NCBI GenBank assembly: GCA_964030785.1
Contig: OZ034968.1
Coordinates: forward strand, 75,128,427 to 75,192,426
Direction: 5' to 3'
Source of the DNA: Siderastrea siderea
Taxonomy: Eukaryota > Cnidaria > Anthozoa > Scleractinia > Rhizangiidae
Length of the DNA stretch: 64,000 nt
Shown: positions 35,296-49,150 of the stretch, piece after piece
Layout: each line of letters starts with the position of its first letter
How positions within the stretch are numbered: position 1 is the stretch's first letter
Position numbers and translations under genes: made by a program
The notes under the pieces: generated by a model
The model's database searches: none
Told to the model about the DNA's origin: nothing
The model's input: only the letters and a program-made list of their open reading frames with translations

Positions 35296-38200
35296 TCAAT
35301 TGTTATCTTCATCTTGTTTTGATTCTGCCCAGGCCTTCTCAACTTCATCCCATGTTTCATCAGAGAGATCTATTGAAGGAATTAACATCAATGACTGACA
35401 GTGAAAAAGCAATCATGTTGGCATATTATATTTATCACTCTCAAGTTTTACACAAAACTAGTTGAATCGTGATAAACGAAAGCTCTTGACAACTGGGGGT
35501 TAAATGTTGTAACAGAATGAAGCATGGGCAACCAGTATTTGGAGAATTGTTTACCGTTACAATCAGCTAAACCAGGCTGCGCTGGTTTAGAAAGAAGCGT
35601 TACATCTGGACTATAAAATGTGGAGACTTGGTAATGTGAGTGATTCTTAGTAAAGTGGTGCCTTCTGCGCATTTTAAGGCTTACAGAAATCAGTAAGTAA
35701 TCACCTTTGATCTGGCAATTGCAGCTTGTAAATTCAAATTTCCCTTACCATAATAATCAGAAATGTGTTGCCATGTACAAAATGTAAAAGCCTACAAGAC
35801 TGCATACACTTTCAAACCACGTTAACTGACTATGACAACACCAGAAGAACCTCCGCAAAAGAGATCGGTGAACATTTGAAGGAAAATCTGTTGTTCCTCT
35901 CACTTCTGTCCTGTGCTCTTGGTCTGTTTGCTACAACCACAGCTTTTTCTCGTTAAGGATTAAAAACAATAATGCCCATATTAAGAAACATTTAGGTCGG
36001 AGTACGCTTTGCGCGTACGACTTTCAGTACCAATACCACTTTGCAAACCTACTGTGTATGCTTCAGGATGAAGCGAGTGCTCTGGAAACTAAATTCTGTT
36101 CGTACTCTTACTTACAATTTCCGTTTTCTATTCCGGAATCTAAAGTCTGGAAATTTTCGGTATCATGAGAAATTCTTACCAGAGATAAACTTAAAGGCAA
36201 TTGCATATCCTTGAAGCTTTTCATCTGGAAAAGATTCCAGGTCCACTATGTCCTCACTTGGAAGGGCGGGGACAAAAATAGTTTGAAGAAAATCACTGTC
36301 TTCGTTAGTGAGGGGCTCTTTGACCGTCAATTTCTTTTCGCCTTTGGTTAATGCTTCTTTAAACTATGAAAAAATGAATGGCAAATAACTGTTACAGCAT
36401 TTATAGTTCAGACATTCAGTGGTTCACTTGCAAACCATAATAAGTATAAACAGGTTTCTTAATAACTATAAACGGTAATTGCAGAATGTCATAATGTCTT
36501 TTGCCTATAAGGCTATAAATTTATTGAGTCTCTTACACCAGACTTAATATAAGACATTCACACATAAAGAACCGTAAAATCAATCAATCAGTCACCCACT
36601 TTACAAATAACACTACATAGTGCATAGCTCTAGCAACCTAGTGGCCCTCATAGAAATACTGTAAAAATTCTAACCATACAGTTATTGCTATTTATACTGA
36701 CCATACCAAGTACTAAGACCTAACTGGTTATATTACGTTAAAATAGTTCTAGCATGTTCGATTTTGTTGGGTGAAACAAATGTTTTCGCTGTTGTCGTTT
36801 TTCCAGTTACGGTTATTGTCCTTACTTGTCGGTGACATTGGTGCTGTGTTAATTTTGTTTTACTATTATTGTTCTTACGTGTCCCAAGTAATCGAATTTT
36901 TTATCAGGCAATGTTTAGGTACAAACATAATTTAGTCATTCTCGGAGACCCAGGGGCAGATAGTCGGGCGAGCGAAAGTCGTAAAAGGCGAAAACAAATT
37001 CTTTTCTTCGCCCAATTTTTTTTTCACCCGTTCCGACTTTCCCTCGCCCACTAGCTGCCCCTGGGTCTCCAAGGATGACAATTCGGTGACCATTGACCAA
37101 CAAAAGTCAACACGGCGTGAACTAGCGCTTGTTAAGTTATATCGTGTATAACCGTTGTGTTCTCTCTTACCCAATGCAGATACTTTTTGACCCGCACTTT
37201 ACGCTCTTCTCTGTTCTTGGTGGGTATCAGAACTGTTTTTTTAATTTTCTCCAGCGAGTTACTATCCTCTTCTGTAAAGTCATCTAATATGAAGAGAAAA
37301 AGGCTAATTTCTACTACATTGATTTTTTGACACGGTTTTTGCCGATTTTTTGGCGTAGCATTTTGCTTTAGGGTATAAGCTCCAGATGTGTCCCTGACGT
37401 CAGTAAACAAGAGGGGACTAGTCGCAGGCCTAGTTACTGCAAAAAGCCGCGCACACAGCCACACGGAAGAACAAGTCAGGGGCAGTAGTTGCAGAGACAA
37501 GTCCCAGTAGTGTTAATACGAGCTGTCTGGTTGCAAAGACAAACCGGTTTGGTTTTTGCGCGGTCGACTTTTTTCATTTGGTCACAGGAAATTGTCAAAC
37601 GAACATTGTGCACGAGGGAACAAGCTCCACAAGTCCCACGACTAGTGGCACGAATTCAAACCAGTTTGAAATCTGAAGAGAAGTTGCAAGGAGGACATTT
37701 TAGTCCCCAAGACTACATTTTTGAAAGAAATTGTGTGGTTTTCACCGAGGGACTTGGTGTCCAAGACTATAAGTATCAGGGAGGAGCCTCTCGTCTGTGT
37801 AGACCTTTAGATGGCAAATGTGAATGACTTGGCATTTGATAAGTAAATTGTATTCAGTCAACTGAATACATTACTGTACCCAGCTCTGATCTAACGAAAG
37901 TTATACGAGTTAAATAAGAAGCGAATCAGGGTGCAGCAGTGGTACTTCCATTAGACAGAGTTTGAAATAACATCTCTTACATATTAAAGGTTTGCGAAGG
38001 TCTTCAAGCTCTTCAAAGAATCTTTGAAGCCGTACCGAAAACCTACTAAAGATGTATGGAGAAATGCTCCGAAAGTCAAGTGAAGAATTTTGACGAGTTT
38101 GAACCGAATGGGGAGATTTTAGAGTATTTCCGTAACAGTCAGAGTTATAGCCGTACCTGCCAAATCACTTTCCTTGCCGCCTATCACAGTGCTTTCGTAC

Positions 38201-41200
38201 TCTTCTTCATCATGATCTTCTTCCTTTGTGTCTCTATGGACCTCAGAACCCACAAACACCCCTGGGGGGAGACTTAGTCGGTTGGCGTCAGCGTCGTAAA
38301 CCACTGGGTGACATTTAAGGAGCAGTGGACCACGCATGCCCCTCGTCGCTATCCTTGGAGGAAGCTTATTCACTTTAACATGTCCCTTCAATTGGGCAAG
38401 TGGGGCAAGGAACTCAGGTAAATGGACTCCTCCTTCCACCTCAGTCTTCCAAAAAACAGCAACAACAAGAAAATAAATAAAAAAGTTAATAATACAATAC
38501 TACATCCGAGGATCAGGGTTGGGGGGGGGGGTGTTGGAGAGGGGGCTCCCTTTCTATCTTAAATTCAAAAGGTTCAAGCAACAGAAATTTCACCATTTAT
38601 AATCATCAATAACGGTCGCTTACGTGTGATTGGTGATAATGCATCACGTGATACCGTATGACCCAACTAAAACTGAGAAATGTCTATTTCTTAAGGGATA
38701 TACCCCAGTTTCCAAAACGTTAGTTTAAGGAAGCTTCGCTCGGAAAACTGTTTGCTCCTTCTGAACAGATAATTGTTCGAGGACAAATATCCATCCTTAT
38801 TATGCAACAAATTATCGCTATCCCCAGATGTGATCAGAACGCCTTTTAATGTCTGTCATGTGCAGATGACAGATATTAAGCGGTATACGATGGTGACCAT
38901 ATTTGGAAGTGCACTGCAGGTCTTCTTACAGGGTTTTCTTAGGCTAACTTTTTTGCGAGGTAGTTTTAGCAGCGTTTTCCGGAAATTTCAATAACCTGGA
39001 AGCACTTTTTTAAGCCTTGGCGCTTTAAAAAAAATCAAAATCAAAACGTATTTCCTTCACCTTACAAGTATATCGAGAGGTTGATTTTGAATTCAGTTTT
39101 CAACAGAGGACTCAACCGAGAAACAGCAGGAACTTGTAACTTGCTCACGGAAAGTTGTAAAGTAAAATAGATTTTTATTCACCGGCAGAGGACTTATTCG
39201 CGGTAACCTAGCTAGGTCTTTTTACTTTAATTTTCACTTTTCATTACGTAACAGAAGTTTGTAAATGAGACTTCTTGAAGCGAACAGAAGTAAACTTCAC
39301 GGATTTTTTAAAAATTTTACTTTAGGGTTTATTTATTGTAATAAATGTTGAGCAAGCTTGAAGAGTGTTTATCTTAGAACCATAATTTTTCGTTCTGAAA
39401 ATTGCGCATTATGAGACAGTTTGTTGAATAAAAAAAACTACCCTTCTTAATTTTGCAGAAGACCCCCTGACTTAGCCGGCGAGGCTGTAAGTATCAGATG
39501 ATATACAGAACGATTTCGCAGGATAGTTGTTAAATATTTTCGTACTGTTTAAGTTATTGTTTATATACTGCGCAGAGTAGTAGAAACCGTCCAATCAGAG
39601 GGTAATCCTGTAAAAGAAGCAGGAAGTTCGGTTTTCCCTAACCTTCAACATTCCGCTTTCATGAAAGAAAGTAGATCATATATTCCGTAAATTAAAAAAT
39701 ATATGAGATAAGTGCTCGAAGTGCATGACCAGAACTGGGAGCCGGCTTAGATTTATCTTGGTGCTGAAGTAAACGTGCTCAAATTTACTGGTAATTGTGA
39801 CGATATGCACAGTAATTTTGTGCCGCCGGCAGTCTGCACATATTCTTGCTGAGGTGTTGGAACACACTGACAAGGAATATACAAACAATTCATTGGATAA
39901 AAAGGCAAAGGCGCTAAACTTGCGTTGGACGCAATTGCAAATTCTGTTTGAGGTCAAGTGGCTTGCAATGTGCCCAATGGAGCTAAAACTGAACGTGGAT
40001 GACAACATTTTCTACGCCCTTTATCTCAAGAAAATATCACAGTTTTTTGAAACATTTTCCCCACCATAATGGGAGAAATTATTAAACCATTTTGTGTGGC
40101 TTTAATTTCCCACTGAAAGTCATTTCTACCGTATGGATTCTTGGTATGATTTGCACAAGCTCACTCACATTTTGATCATGCGCCAGGACATTAAAATGCG
40201 ACCTGCACCTACATTGCACTGCGCCAAGAGCTATTGTTATAGGTTTCGCAATTTCTCCCCCTCAGTCCTGCCCTTCGAATCTTTATAAATACCTTCCCAA
40301 ATAGGCCATCGTTTACTGTGGTTTCTTTCCCGGTCCCGGTGCCCTCCCCCCAATTCATCGTAGTCTGTTAGCATTTGCACAGGTAAGCAACAAACGGTAA
40401 CTATAGTAAGTTATAATGTAATACCTCCCTCTTCCTATTGCCTTTGACTTCAAGCCGTTCGCTATAAATCACTTTGGTTATCAAACGCAGTTTACAACCT
40501 TTGAATTCTTTCATTAAGTTGCTGTCGAGTTCTGCATCGGCCAACATACGACGCAAGTCCGGATCAGCTATGTACTCTCCATCTATTTTGCCGAGTTCCA
40601 ACACTCCAAGTTCCTCACTTATCTCTATCTTTGCATCCACAAAATTTCCTATCTCTATTCCAAGTTCCACATTGCTAATAAGAAAAAATGACACAACAAA
40701 ATCAAAGCATGGGCCTTAGACCCTGTTTTATCTAGCCTCCTTTCCTGAAGGCAACGATATATCGTCTCTTCAAACGATGACACACAAGTTTCTGAATGGC
40801 CGCGGTGTGGGGCTTAGCTCTCCTGGTAGGTCACCTCCCTCATTTGTTGCTCTGTTGTGATATCGAGATCACAGCAACATCAAAGTGAAATTCGTCTTCT
40901 TATATGAATCCATTTTCCAAAGTTCTCTCTTTTGGTAAACTTCTCTCAACTTTGATAAGGTTAAAAACAGCTAACAACATATGATTTCAGGCATTAATTA
41001 TAGGAGAGATAATATTGACACCCACTCAGGTTAAAAGCAGAAACAAAAAGCACTAATTTATTGAACATTTGAAGGAGGGACTCTTTTATTTAAGTGGTAG
41101 AAAGATCGTTCCCCTAATCCATTGGTACCTAATTTTGAAGCGCCATGTTCTGGCCGCTATCTAGGCAATTATTGGCAGCCAAGCTGTCACAAACTACGTT

Positions 41201-44200
41201 TTCCGACATGAAAGCTAAAATTGCCTTCGATTTCCCGGAGAGAATTTCAATAATCCATTTCGGGTATGTTTATTGCGCAGCCGAACTTCTTTCTTGTTAT
41301 CTCCTTTTTTGGTAACTTTTGGGCTTTATCAGTCTTATTTCGTGTTTGAAAAGTTTTGATTTAGACGTTGAGGAAAGGTGAATTATTTTTCTATGAAGTG
41401 GCAGTCGATTCTGCTAACAAAACTGAAATGCCTTAGTGCAACTCTGGCCAGATTCATTCGATCATCCTCATTGCTCTGAGAGAGCTTTTTTTACTGCATC
41501 AGTTGATCTTTAACAGTGATGACGTCACAAATGATACAAGAAGATGATTCCTCAAGGCCAGTTTTGGCGGGTGTCAGAGCCAATGTGTTTAATCAAGAGG
41601 TGGAGGCGAGCCGTCCAAACTAAATCTAATAACTAATGCAGGTCTATTTCAGGAGCAAGTAGTATTACGAAATGTTTTCGGCTTCTTTATCAGTTGATAG
41701 TTGGACAAAACGGCAACTGAGAATAAATGGTACCTTCACCACAGAAATGAGCGAATCAGCAGCATTAATTTTTTATCTTTTACTTCCTTTCCTGCAAACA
41801 ATGAAGTATTGTGCTAAATGTAGTAAGGTGAAACCTACGTGAAAATAGCCTGTCAATCAATAGATATTTTCAGAAAACTCCAAATCACTTTCTTACATTC
41901 AAATATTCTATTTAAAGTGCCACTGAGACCAGAATTTTGGTATTCCATATTTTTACAGTTTCGAACATAGTTTGTGATTCGTAGTCACCATGCCAAATTT
42001 TAACTTATTACGACAACTAGAAGTCGCTTTTTTCAGACGGTTTTTGTCGAGATTTTGCGGCCGCCATTACTGGCCCTTGTTCCGGAAGCTGGCTTGCGAA
42101 TGAGCGGAAGTGACGTCAGAGGCTCACCTCAAACCTAGTGCCTTCACATGGTTACTTGCCACTGGAAAGTAAATTGTCCTCGAGGAAAGATTTCTTGCCA
42201 AGTGTTTGTCTACGACTTTGAAATCACTTCACCGACGAGTTTTTCCAGAAGGCTGTTCATGTCGCAAGATCTCAGAGGTCTATTATTCCATTGCCCATTC
42301 CAACTATATGGAAAAAAGGACCGAAAAAAAAAACAATCTGCGAGAACAAGACGAAAGGTAACTTACCTAAACTTATAACGCAGTTGAAGTGATAGTTTGT
42401 TTCTTCTTTAAAGCATCCACCATTGTGCAAAACTGATTTTCTTTTAACGTATTTTGAAATTTATTATCGGCGTGGAAAACCCTTTTCAGTTCTGCCGTCT
42501 GCTAGCGCGAAGATCCTCGGCAAATGCAATCCTGACCGCCGTGATTAAGCTGATATAGTTTGTACTGCTTATCTTTTCCTTTTTTAATTCCGCGTGTGTT
42601 AATTTCAGAGCAGTAATCGCTTAGAAGCATGGACATTTATTTTATAACAAACCATCCTGAATGTGGAGAAACTTTTCTCTCTTTATTCCCTGTCGGTGAA
42701 CAGTCGATTGACATTATTGTTCGGGCAGTAGCAAAACTTAGGTTAGGTAATTGCAACCTAAGAATTGAAAATGGAAGACATTCCACCCCTAAACTCCCTG
42801 AACATCTGAGAATTTGTCAATGCTGCAGCTCAAATGAAGTTGAAAACGAAGTACACTTCCCCTTATCTTGCAATAGATATGATGCAATTAGAAAATCTTT
42901 AATGGACGATATTATTAGTAAATATTCCGATTTCGATTCTTAAAATTGTATTTATCTTAAATAGCATTGACGCTTTCACTTGTAAAAAATTAGGTTACTT
43001 CATTTACGAATTTTGCATTAAGAAATGGATCAATAGACACAGGAATTGTAAATTAATCAATTTTGCAACTTTTTTTCTTTCTCCTTTCTATGTGCAATGG
43101 CATTTGTGATTGGAAATGCAAATAAAATGTTGTTGTTGTTGTTCGAGATAAAGGCTTTAATAGATCGGATCGTCGATGCGTGGAAATTGAAGTTGGGAAA
43201 AAATATCACACGCCACAATTTGCCTAAGGGTTTAACAATGTTATTTATTTTTGCCTGTCATAGCAATCTTAGTAAATGAACTACTAAGAAAAATGATTAA
43301 ATGTCAAGTTATTATTTTTACGCAGCGAATAAGGCAAGCGAAAGCTTCGTTTCCTCGGCGGTCCGCATGTTGTTGTTGAGCAGCGGAAAATTTTCCTTGT
43401 GGCTTTAAATTTTGACTACAAATATTCAGATTCCGGTCACACAAGGCCTCCAGTTCTTGAAAAAAAAAAGGTTTTGATTTATTTCACTTCTTTCGGCTCA
43501 GAAAAAGAATTCTACAAAAACTGTTTAAAATATTTAGCAGCGCCAAGCACTTGTGTTTAAATGTGTTCAGTGACCACTGCACTATGATAGACACGATAAG
43601 CTGCCTGCCAACTGATTACAACAATTACGGTTTTTCAAGAAAGTTTCCCAGACTATGCCAAGAATGGTCAAAAATTTCAATGCTTTTTTTTACGGTATAT
43701 AATGAACATAAACAACGGCAGACAAAGTATCGCTTCTTTTATTTTCTCCCACACCAACAGTCACATCGATCGACCCATGCATGGTTGAGAATTCGCGAGC
43801 ATCAAAGTCTAAAGTTTTCATACATATATACATACTTTATTGTTACCTCCCCAATGGGGCTTTTCAGGAACAATTACTTAAACAAACAACTATACAAACA
43901 AAATTAATCAAATTTAAGAAACATTTACAACATTATCTAAACTTGTAGTCACCAAAATACTAAAAATGAATAAAATTTAGGGAGTATTTACAAAATTGTC
44001 TAAAAGCTTATTCTTTAAGATACGTTTAAAAACTTGAACTGAACAGCTTGATTTTAAAAAGGGATCTAAATTGTTCCAAAGTCCAATAGTTCTGTAATAA
44101 AATGTTCTTTGTCCTGAGGCTGTTTTAAAAAGAGGTATATCAAGCTTTTGGCCACTCCTGGTTGTACGCTTGGTAACTTGCTCGCGAGTAATGAATTTCC

Positions 44201-47200
44201 ACAGCTTAAAAGATCAATTCTTCGAATAGCCATGTCTATTTTGCTACAGGTTTACAGCGGATAAAAGTTACACAGCCTATCTTGGAATGGACAACTTTAT
44301 GATCGCTGGATAGCGTCTGAACAGCTGGCTGGATCGGCGCTATCCAAGCTTTGAACAACTGAGATGAAGCGATGAATTTTATCCACCGGACAGCGACTTA
44401 TCCGTTGAAAAAGAGTTATCCACTTTCTGAGCAACTGGGGCCTGAACTACAATCATTGTCTAAGCATATTTCGCTTATGTTTTGAACTCCCGCCAAATAA
44501 CTCAAATAATATGGCGAGAAAAAAAACTTTAAACAGTTTGTTGACAAGATTATTAGTTGAAACCTCACATCAGTTCTTACATCGTACGGTAAGAAAAATT
44601 CTTCATTTGCCGAATGAAACGAGTCCTCAGAGGCTTCGGAAGCTAAAGACTGTTCTGAATCGTAGAAATACTCTTCGGAGGTTTCGCAGTCGACGGTAGA
44701 CATCTTCAGTCAAAACACAAGGAAACGCGACTGAGGTGAGCCTCTGACGTCACAAGCTATTAAATTGTGCAATCACCCAGGAACACGTTTTCAGTAATGG
44801 CGGACACATTTTACGCGACTTTGGAGCTAAAAAATATTAGGATGGAAGGTTTGTTGTTCAGTTTTCTGGAGAAATATGAACAAAACGCGATATTCTGCGA
44901 CAGAATTTGGCCAAAATAAACCTATGAATTTTCGTCCCAGTGGCACTTTAAGTTTTGCAAATAACCCTATAAAAAAATTGAAATAGAAATTAAATCGTTA
45001 CCTCCCAGCTCCTTTGCCGTCCTCATCATGTCCCGCAAGCACAAGTTTATCGTCTTTCTTGATGTGCAGTTTTAACGCATCCAGAAACTTGTTTTTCTCG
45101 TCTAGTGATACATACTCTTCCAGCCCTCCGAGGATAGTTAACTCGTCCTTTTTCAATGGCCGCTGAAAAATTGACCTAGCTCTCCTTACCATAAGACCAA
45201 GCGGTTTTGCTGCTACGTTGCAGCCGTGAGGTAGCGGGTAATGTCCCTTCCCAAAATTTTCCAAAGCAAATTTTCGAAGCAAATCTTCAATCATCTGGTT
45301 AAAAGAACAAACGTGTGTCCACTTCAGTAATTCGCAAATACCTCGCGCTTACTGGAGATCGACTATCCAATCACAATCTATCACCATGTTCTCTCGTTTC
45401 TTTCTTTAAACAAGAATTGCGGGCCTTTTTTAAATATTTTGTTTTCACGTACAATCATTTTTTTAAACCTTATGCAATTACGGTAAAGAACCGTCTGAGA
45501 AAATAAAGCTGAGGTTTATCAGCAGTGCGCGTGAATCAACGGCACCTAATGTGAAATCTTAAAGGGTCATTTGTGTAGGCTAATACAGATTGATCGGTTC
45601 GGATTTCTTAGCTCATCGCTTGTAACTTCTTGAAAGTTGCTGCGTGAAGGAAATGGCCTGAAAGTTGTTGTTGTTGTAAACTACATGCCGGTATTGATTG
45701 AGAAAAGAAACAAAGAAATGGTGCCAATTTATATAATGTTATTCACCGGCCGGGAGGTCCGTATAGGGAAAAACTGTACCCGAGGTCTTGAGTACGGCCC
45801 AAGGCCGCAGGCCGAGGGCCGTAGTCAAGACCGAGGGCACAGGTTTTCCCTATACGGACCGACCAAGTCCGGTGAATAACGTGTTTATTTTTTTATGCAA
45901 TTTTGGAGGTGGAACGATCGGGCGAATTGATTTGAAAACTGTTTGTAAACAGTCATTCTTGTAGGGATAAAGGATAGACTAACGATAAAACAGAACTAAA
46001 AATATATCATAAAACAATAAGCGTTAAGAACAAACCCCGACGTCTCATAGCAAGAATAAAGAAATAAGCTTTGTCTTGTTGAAAATGAAATCACACGTTT
46101 AAATATGGTTTTCAGTACCGAAAGATCTTTAAAACAAGCACGATTTTTAGTGAAAACTAAGGCTTACACACCACAAATTCCACTGTGTATCTTAGTATTT
46201 TAAACATTTTGTTTGTTCTTGGTCAAGATTTTCGCAAATCGATACTTAGAGAAAAAAACTGTATAAAAAACCTGTTAACATGCAGCAGTTCTTGTAGATC
46301 CAAGACACAGCGTTGCGAGATTTATTGTTTGACTATTTTAGCTAACAATCATTAATAATCATAGTGTCTTGAATGAAGCTAAATGCGACGAGATTAGAAA
46401 AGAGATCTCCAAGGAAAAAAACGAAATTTCAACCGAGAAACGGAGGTCAAAAGACTACAGCAGTAGTCTTTAAGTGTCAATAAGAAAACTAAAACTCGAA
46501 AAAAGCAAGCCAGCAAAATTTTCTTGACAAAAACATAGGAATACTCGCCTTTTCCGGAGAATAACCAGGCCTTTTATTCCACTGCTGATTTTTCTGTTCA
46601 CTTAACAACGGTTAGTGAGAGAAAAGTTCCATTTTAAGAAGAAAAATCCAACGTTTTGTTGTGCTGGTGTAAAATGATTTCACTTCCAAGTTTTCCCGCG
46701 GATTAGAGCGGTCCGTACGCGCGGTCCAGATTGGAAAATTCGGACCGCTGGAGCGCGCGTCATTAGCCAATCAAATTCAAGGATTTAGGATTCCGGACCG
46801 CTGAGATGCTTCAGAAAAAAAATAAAATCTTTTATTCTTTCTTGTAATGAAAATTAAACAAATACAAAATAACTAGTGGCGTAAAGGCAAAAAAAAGCCC
46901 CAATTTTCGCGTACTTAGACTCTTACTTAGACAAGGGGTGGACGGAAGATATTTCCTTTTTTATAAGAAAGTCCACAGAAATCTTCGAAACACGAGCGCA
47001 AGCACAAAGATCAAAATATCCGTGAAGGCATAGAAAAATATCCCACACATTCATCAGACTTAGTTGACGTCATTGCGTCAAGAAACTATTCTCCTAAGTT
47101 TTGGATTCCTTTTTGGACTTTTGGATTTTGGATTTCCTTTTTTCATTAGGCCCCAATTCAATTAGAGCAATTGGATTCGTGACATAGCAGAGGGGATTGC

Positions 47201-49150
47201 AGTAGAGGTGATCCACGCTAAAGTGAAAGTATTTCACAAGAATTATTTGTTATGGGGAAAGCGACAAACGACATCTTGACAAATTAGAAAGCGACAGAGA
47301 CATTGAAATTTGACCGGAAAAGGGAACAAACTAACAACGACGGGCTTTTATGCAAATCGAAATCGGAAACCACGCCTCTAACGCCACAAGGGCACTGTTT
47401 CTTTGATTGGGATTCTGACACTTGCAGCTACTTATTAACTGTCATTCAAACTACTTTTTTTAAACATTTTCCGATTTTTTTTAATGATAATTTCTTTTAA
47501 AGGCTTTTAAAGACACATCTTTTTAAATTAATTTATTTTTAGCTAGTTCACCGATTTTTTATATTTTATCCGTTGTAATTAGTAGTTAGCTTTTTTATAT
47601 TTTATCCATTGTTATTAGTAGTCAAGCACTTTTTTATCGATTTTCTTAAAGGTTGTAATTTAGGTTTTAATATTTTTATCTTGTAAACGCATTGAGGCTC
47701 CGCGAAATGCGTCTATAAAAACTGTTATTATTATTGTTATTATTACTATTATTTTGCTAATTTTCCTTCACTTAAATTTGCGTTACGTTCTAGCTAAGTG
47801 AAAAGCGCGAAATCAAATTTTGCAAAGTTAAACTTAAATTCACTGACAGACACCTAAAGCCATTAAGGACCAGACCATTGGATGTTAAATGGAGCATGCA
47901 ATTAACCCTCAAAACAGTCCTTCAAAACTTCTGCCGAAAAAAAAATATCCCGTAAAGCGGCATTAAGTGAAAAAATATCTCCGCACTTCAGCTCAGCCCT
48001 CCTTTTGGTTTTACTTGCTTTGCTTGAGCACTGATTTTTTGTGTTGTTTTGGAGAACTTTTCGTCTTTTTCATTAGGTTTTGTTGGAGGATTGTGTAATT
48101 TTAAATATATATTAACAACGCAGTTGTTAATTTTGGCAACGCTTTACCTCGCGATCGTGTGCGCAGTAACATTCAGCTTATCGCGCGCTGGTTTCTTTTA
48201 ATCTTTATGGACAAATGCACTTTTGGTTACATACCACTGTAACATGCCGTATGCACCAAAAGCTACTTACCTTCGGACACGTTTTTCCTCATTTCCATTA
48301 GATTCGGCATATAAAACGTTGCACGTTAGAAACAGGACTAAAGGAATAGTCCTGTGTAGTTGGTGGAATACTTTTTCATTTGCAAAATTATATCGTATGC
48401 TTATTGGCAGGTTGAGCAACTAAACCACTGAAATAGTCGAATTTTCCTATCGATTGTTTTTAACGCTATGTTGTAAAAGATAACGTAATGTGCGTGCTTT
48501 TGGTGTAAAAATAGCACTTTGTGAAATCATAATTCTCTGAGCTGAGTAAACATCAAATGGTTAATGGTGGCTATCGCATGACAAGTCATAATTTATGTGA
48601 CTGTACTCTCTTCCACAGACCTAAAGTACTTCGCACTCTTAATTAAACTACAAATTTGTCCTTTCGAAAACAAAAAGAATTAATTTTTCCACATTTCGAA
48701 AGTGTAAGGTGGCATCTCACCAAAGGAAACGAAGTTTTTTTCATTATATTTTATAAATCTAAACATCTCAAGCAATTTATTCCAAACAGATATTCTGCCT
48801 AAGCGAACCAATGGGTGGAACCTTCATTCTTTATTATCTTTCCCAAACACGATATAAATTTAAGGCATTGGGGAATTGAACTTTGCAGCTATGTCAACCT
48901 TATTTCCGTTAATGACTCTTTTCGATAGAGAGTTGGTTGAGCTGTAGGACGCGTGGAGGAATAAACAAGAAGACAAACATACCTTAGTTCAAATTAAAGC
49001 CGGCTTCGGTAGTTTACCCTCTTTTTCTTCGGCACAAACAATCTAATAATAACATATGAAGTAACTCAACAGAAAATGTTGTATGATTGCGAGACATAAA
49101 GAATGTTAATACCTGAATAATCCAGTTGGTGAATTCAGAAAACAAATCTG
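35296..49150 (-). CDS. GSDM-3: complete gasdermin-like gene
   Basis: Exons: B 49150-49113 (38 nt), 1 45294-45002 (293), 2 40674-40425 (250), 3 38445-38157 (289), 4 37283-37171 (113), 5 36363-36180 (184), 6 35369-35296 (74, stop TGA). From the exon 1 Met (MIEDLLRKFALENFG) the product is 400 residues. Splice phases match GSDM-2. Exon 3 encodes the strand-rich end of the N-terminal domain, then a linker with EEDHDEEE. The C-terminal region is short (VLIPTKNREERK; KGEKKLTV; DETWDEVEKAW) and ends DEDNN. A 5' block at 49421 has the exon A donor (gtaagt) and an open frame, but no ATG at the position used in GSDM-1, so this gene may start at the exon 1 Met. Intron 1 carries a 3-kb TTAA-flanked transposon within 60 nt of the exon 1 donor. 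Confidence 0.66.
36935..37079. mobile_element. MITE in GSDM-3 intron 4, ~25-bp inverted ends
   Basis: The ggagacccaggggcag end is mirrored by ctgcccctgggtctcc, with gtcat on the outside of both arms. It lies about 90 bp from the exon 4 donor. Confidence 0.75.
42600..43145 (+). pseudogene. LINE 3' fragment with (TTG)n tail
   Basis: Encodes LRLGNCNLRIENGRH, CQCCSSNEVENEVHFPLSC and RKSLMDDI, the Cys-His zinc-knuckle-like C-terminus found after the RT domain in many invertebrate LINEs. It then reads LGYFIYEFCIKKW in another frame and ends at a TTG tract (43128-43144). Confidence 0.6.
43910..44200 (-). pseudogene. LINE 3' fragment (minus strand)
   Basis: Reading on the minus strand from about 44190 gives VTKRTTRSGQKLDIPLF, TASGQRTFYYRTIGLWNNL and SVQVFKRILKNKLL. 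This is the closing block of CR1/jockey-group reverse transcriptase ORFs. Only the tail is present. Confidence 0.6.
44580..44703 (-). CDS. Acidic N-terminal exon of an unknown transposon gene
   Basis: MSTVDCETSEEYFYDSEQ, then Ser/Glu-rich sequence to LPYD, with a gtaaga donor directly after. It starts just inside the right subterminal repeat, as expected for the first exon of the transposon's own gene. The rest is not visible. Confidence 0.35.
45739..45879. mobile_element. GC-rich fold-back MITE
   Basis: TTATTCACCGG and CCGGTGAATAA ends, with inner arms ggtccgtatagggaaaa and ttttccctatacggacc, and a core of repeated ggccg units. Much more GC-rich than its surroundings. Confidence 0.8.
45880..48970. 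other. GSDM-3 intron between exon B and exon 1
   Basis: No exon seen. It contains a GC-rich block near 46690-46810 with repeated gcggtccg/cggaccgc motifs, and near 47660-47755 a LINE-like tail (a gcattgaggctccgcgaaatgc stem region ending in an ATT tract). Confidence 0.4.

Larger units (their letters stand above)
41912..44951. mobile_element. 3-kb TTAA-flanked DNA transposon carrying LINE fragments
   Basis: TTAA at 41912 and at 44948 flank ends AGTGCCACTGAGAC and GTCCCAGTGGCACT. A second, 21-bp inverted pair (gacgtcagaggctcacctca and its inverse) lies about 200 bp inside each end (42112 and 44731). The original gene sequence reads through if the block is removed. Internal content is an acidic reading frame at the right end and two LINE tails. 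No intact transposase. TTAA target suggests piggyBac or Kolobok type. Confidence 0.68.
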
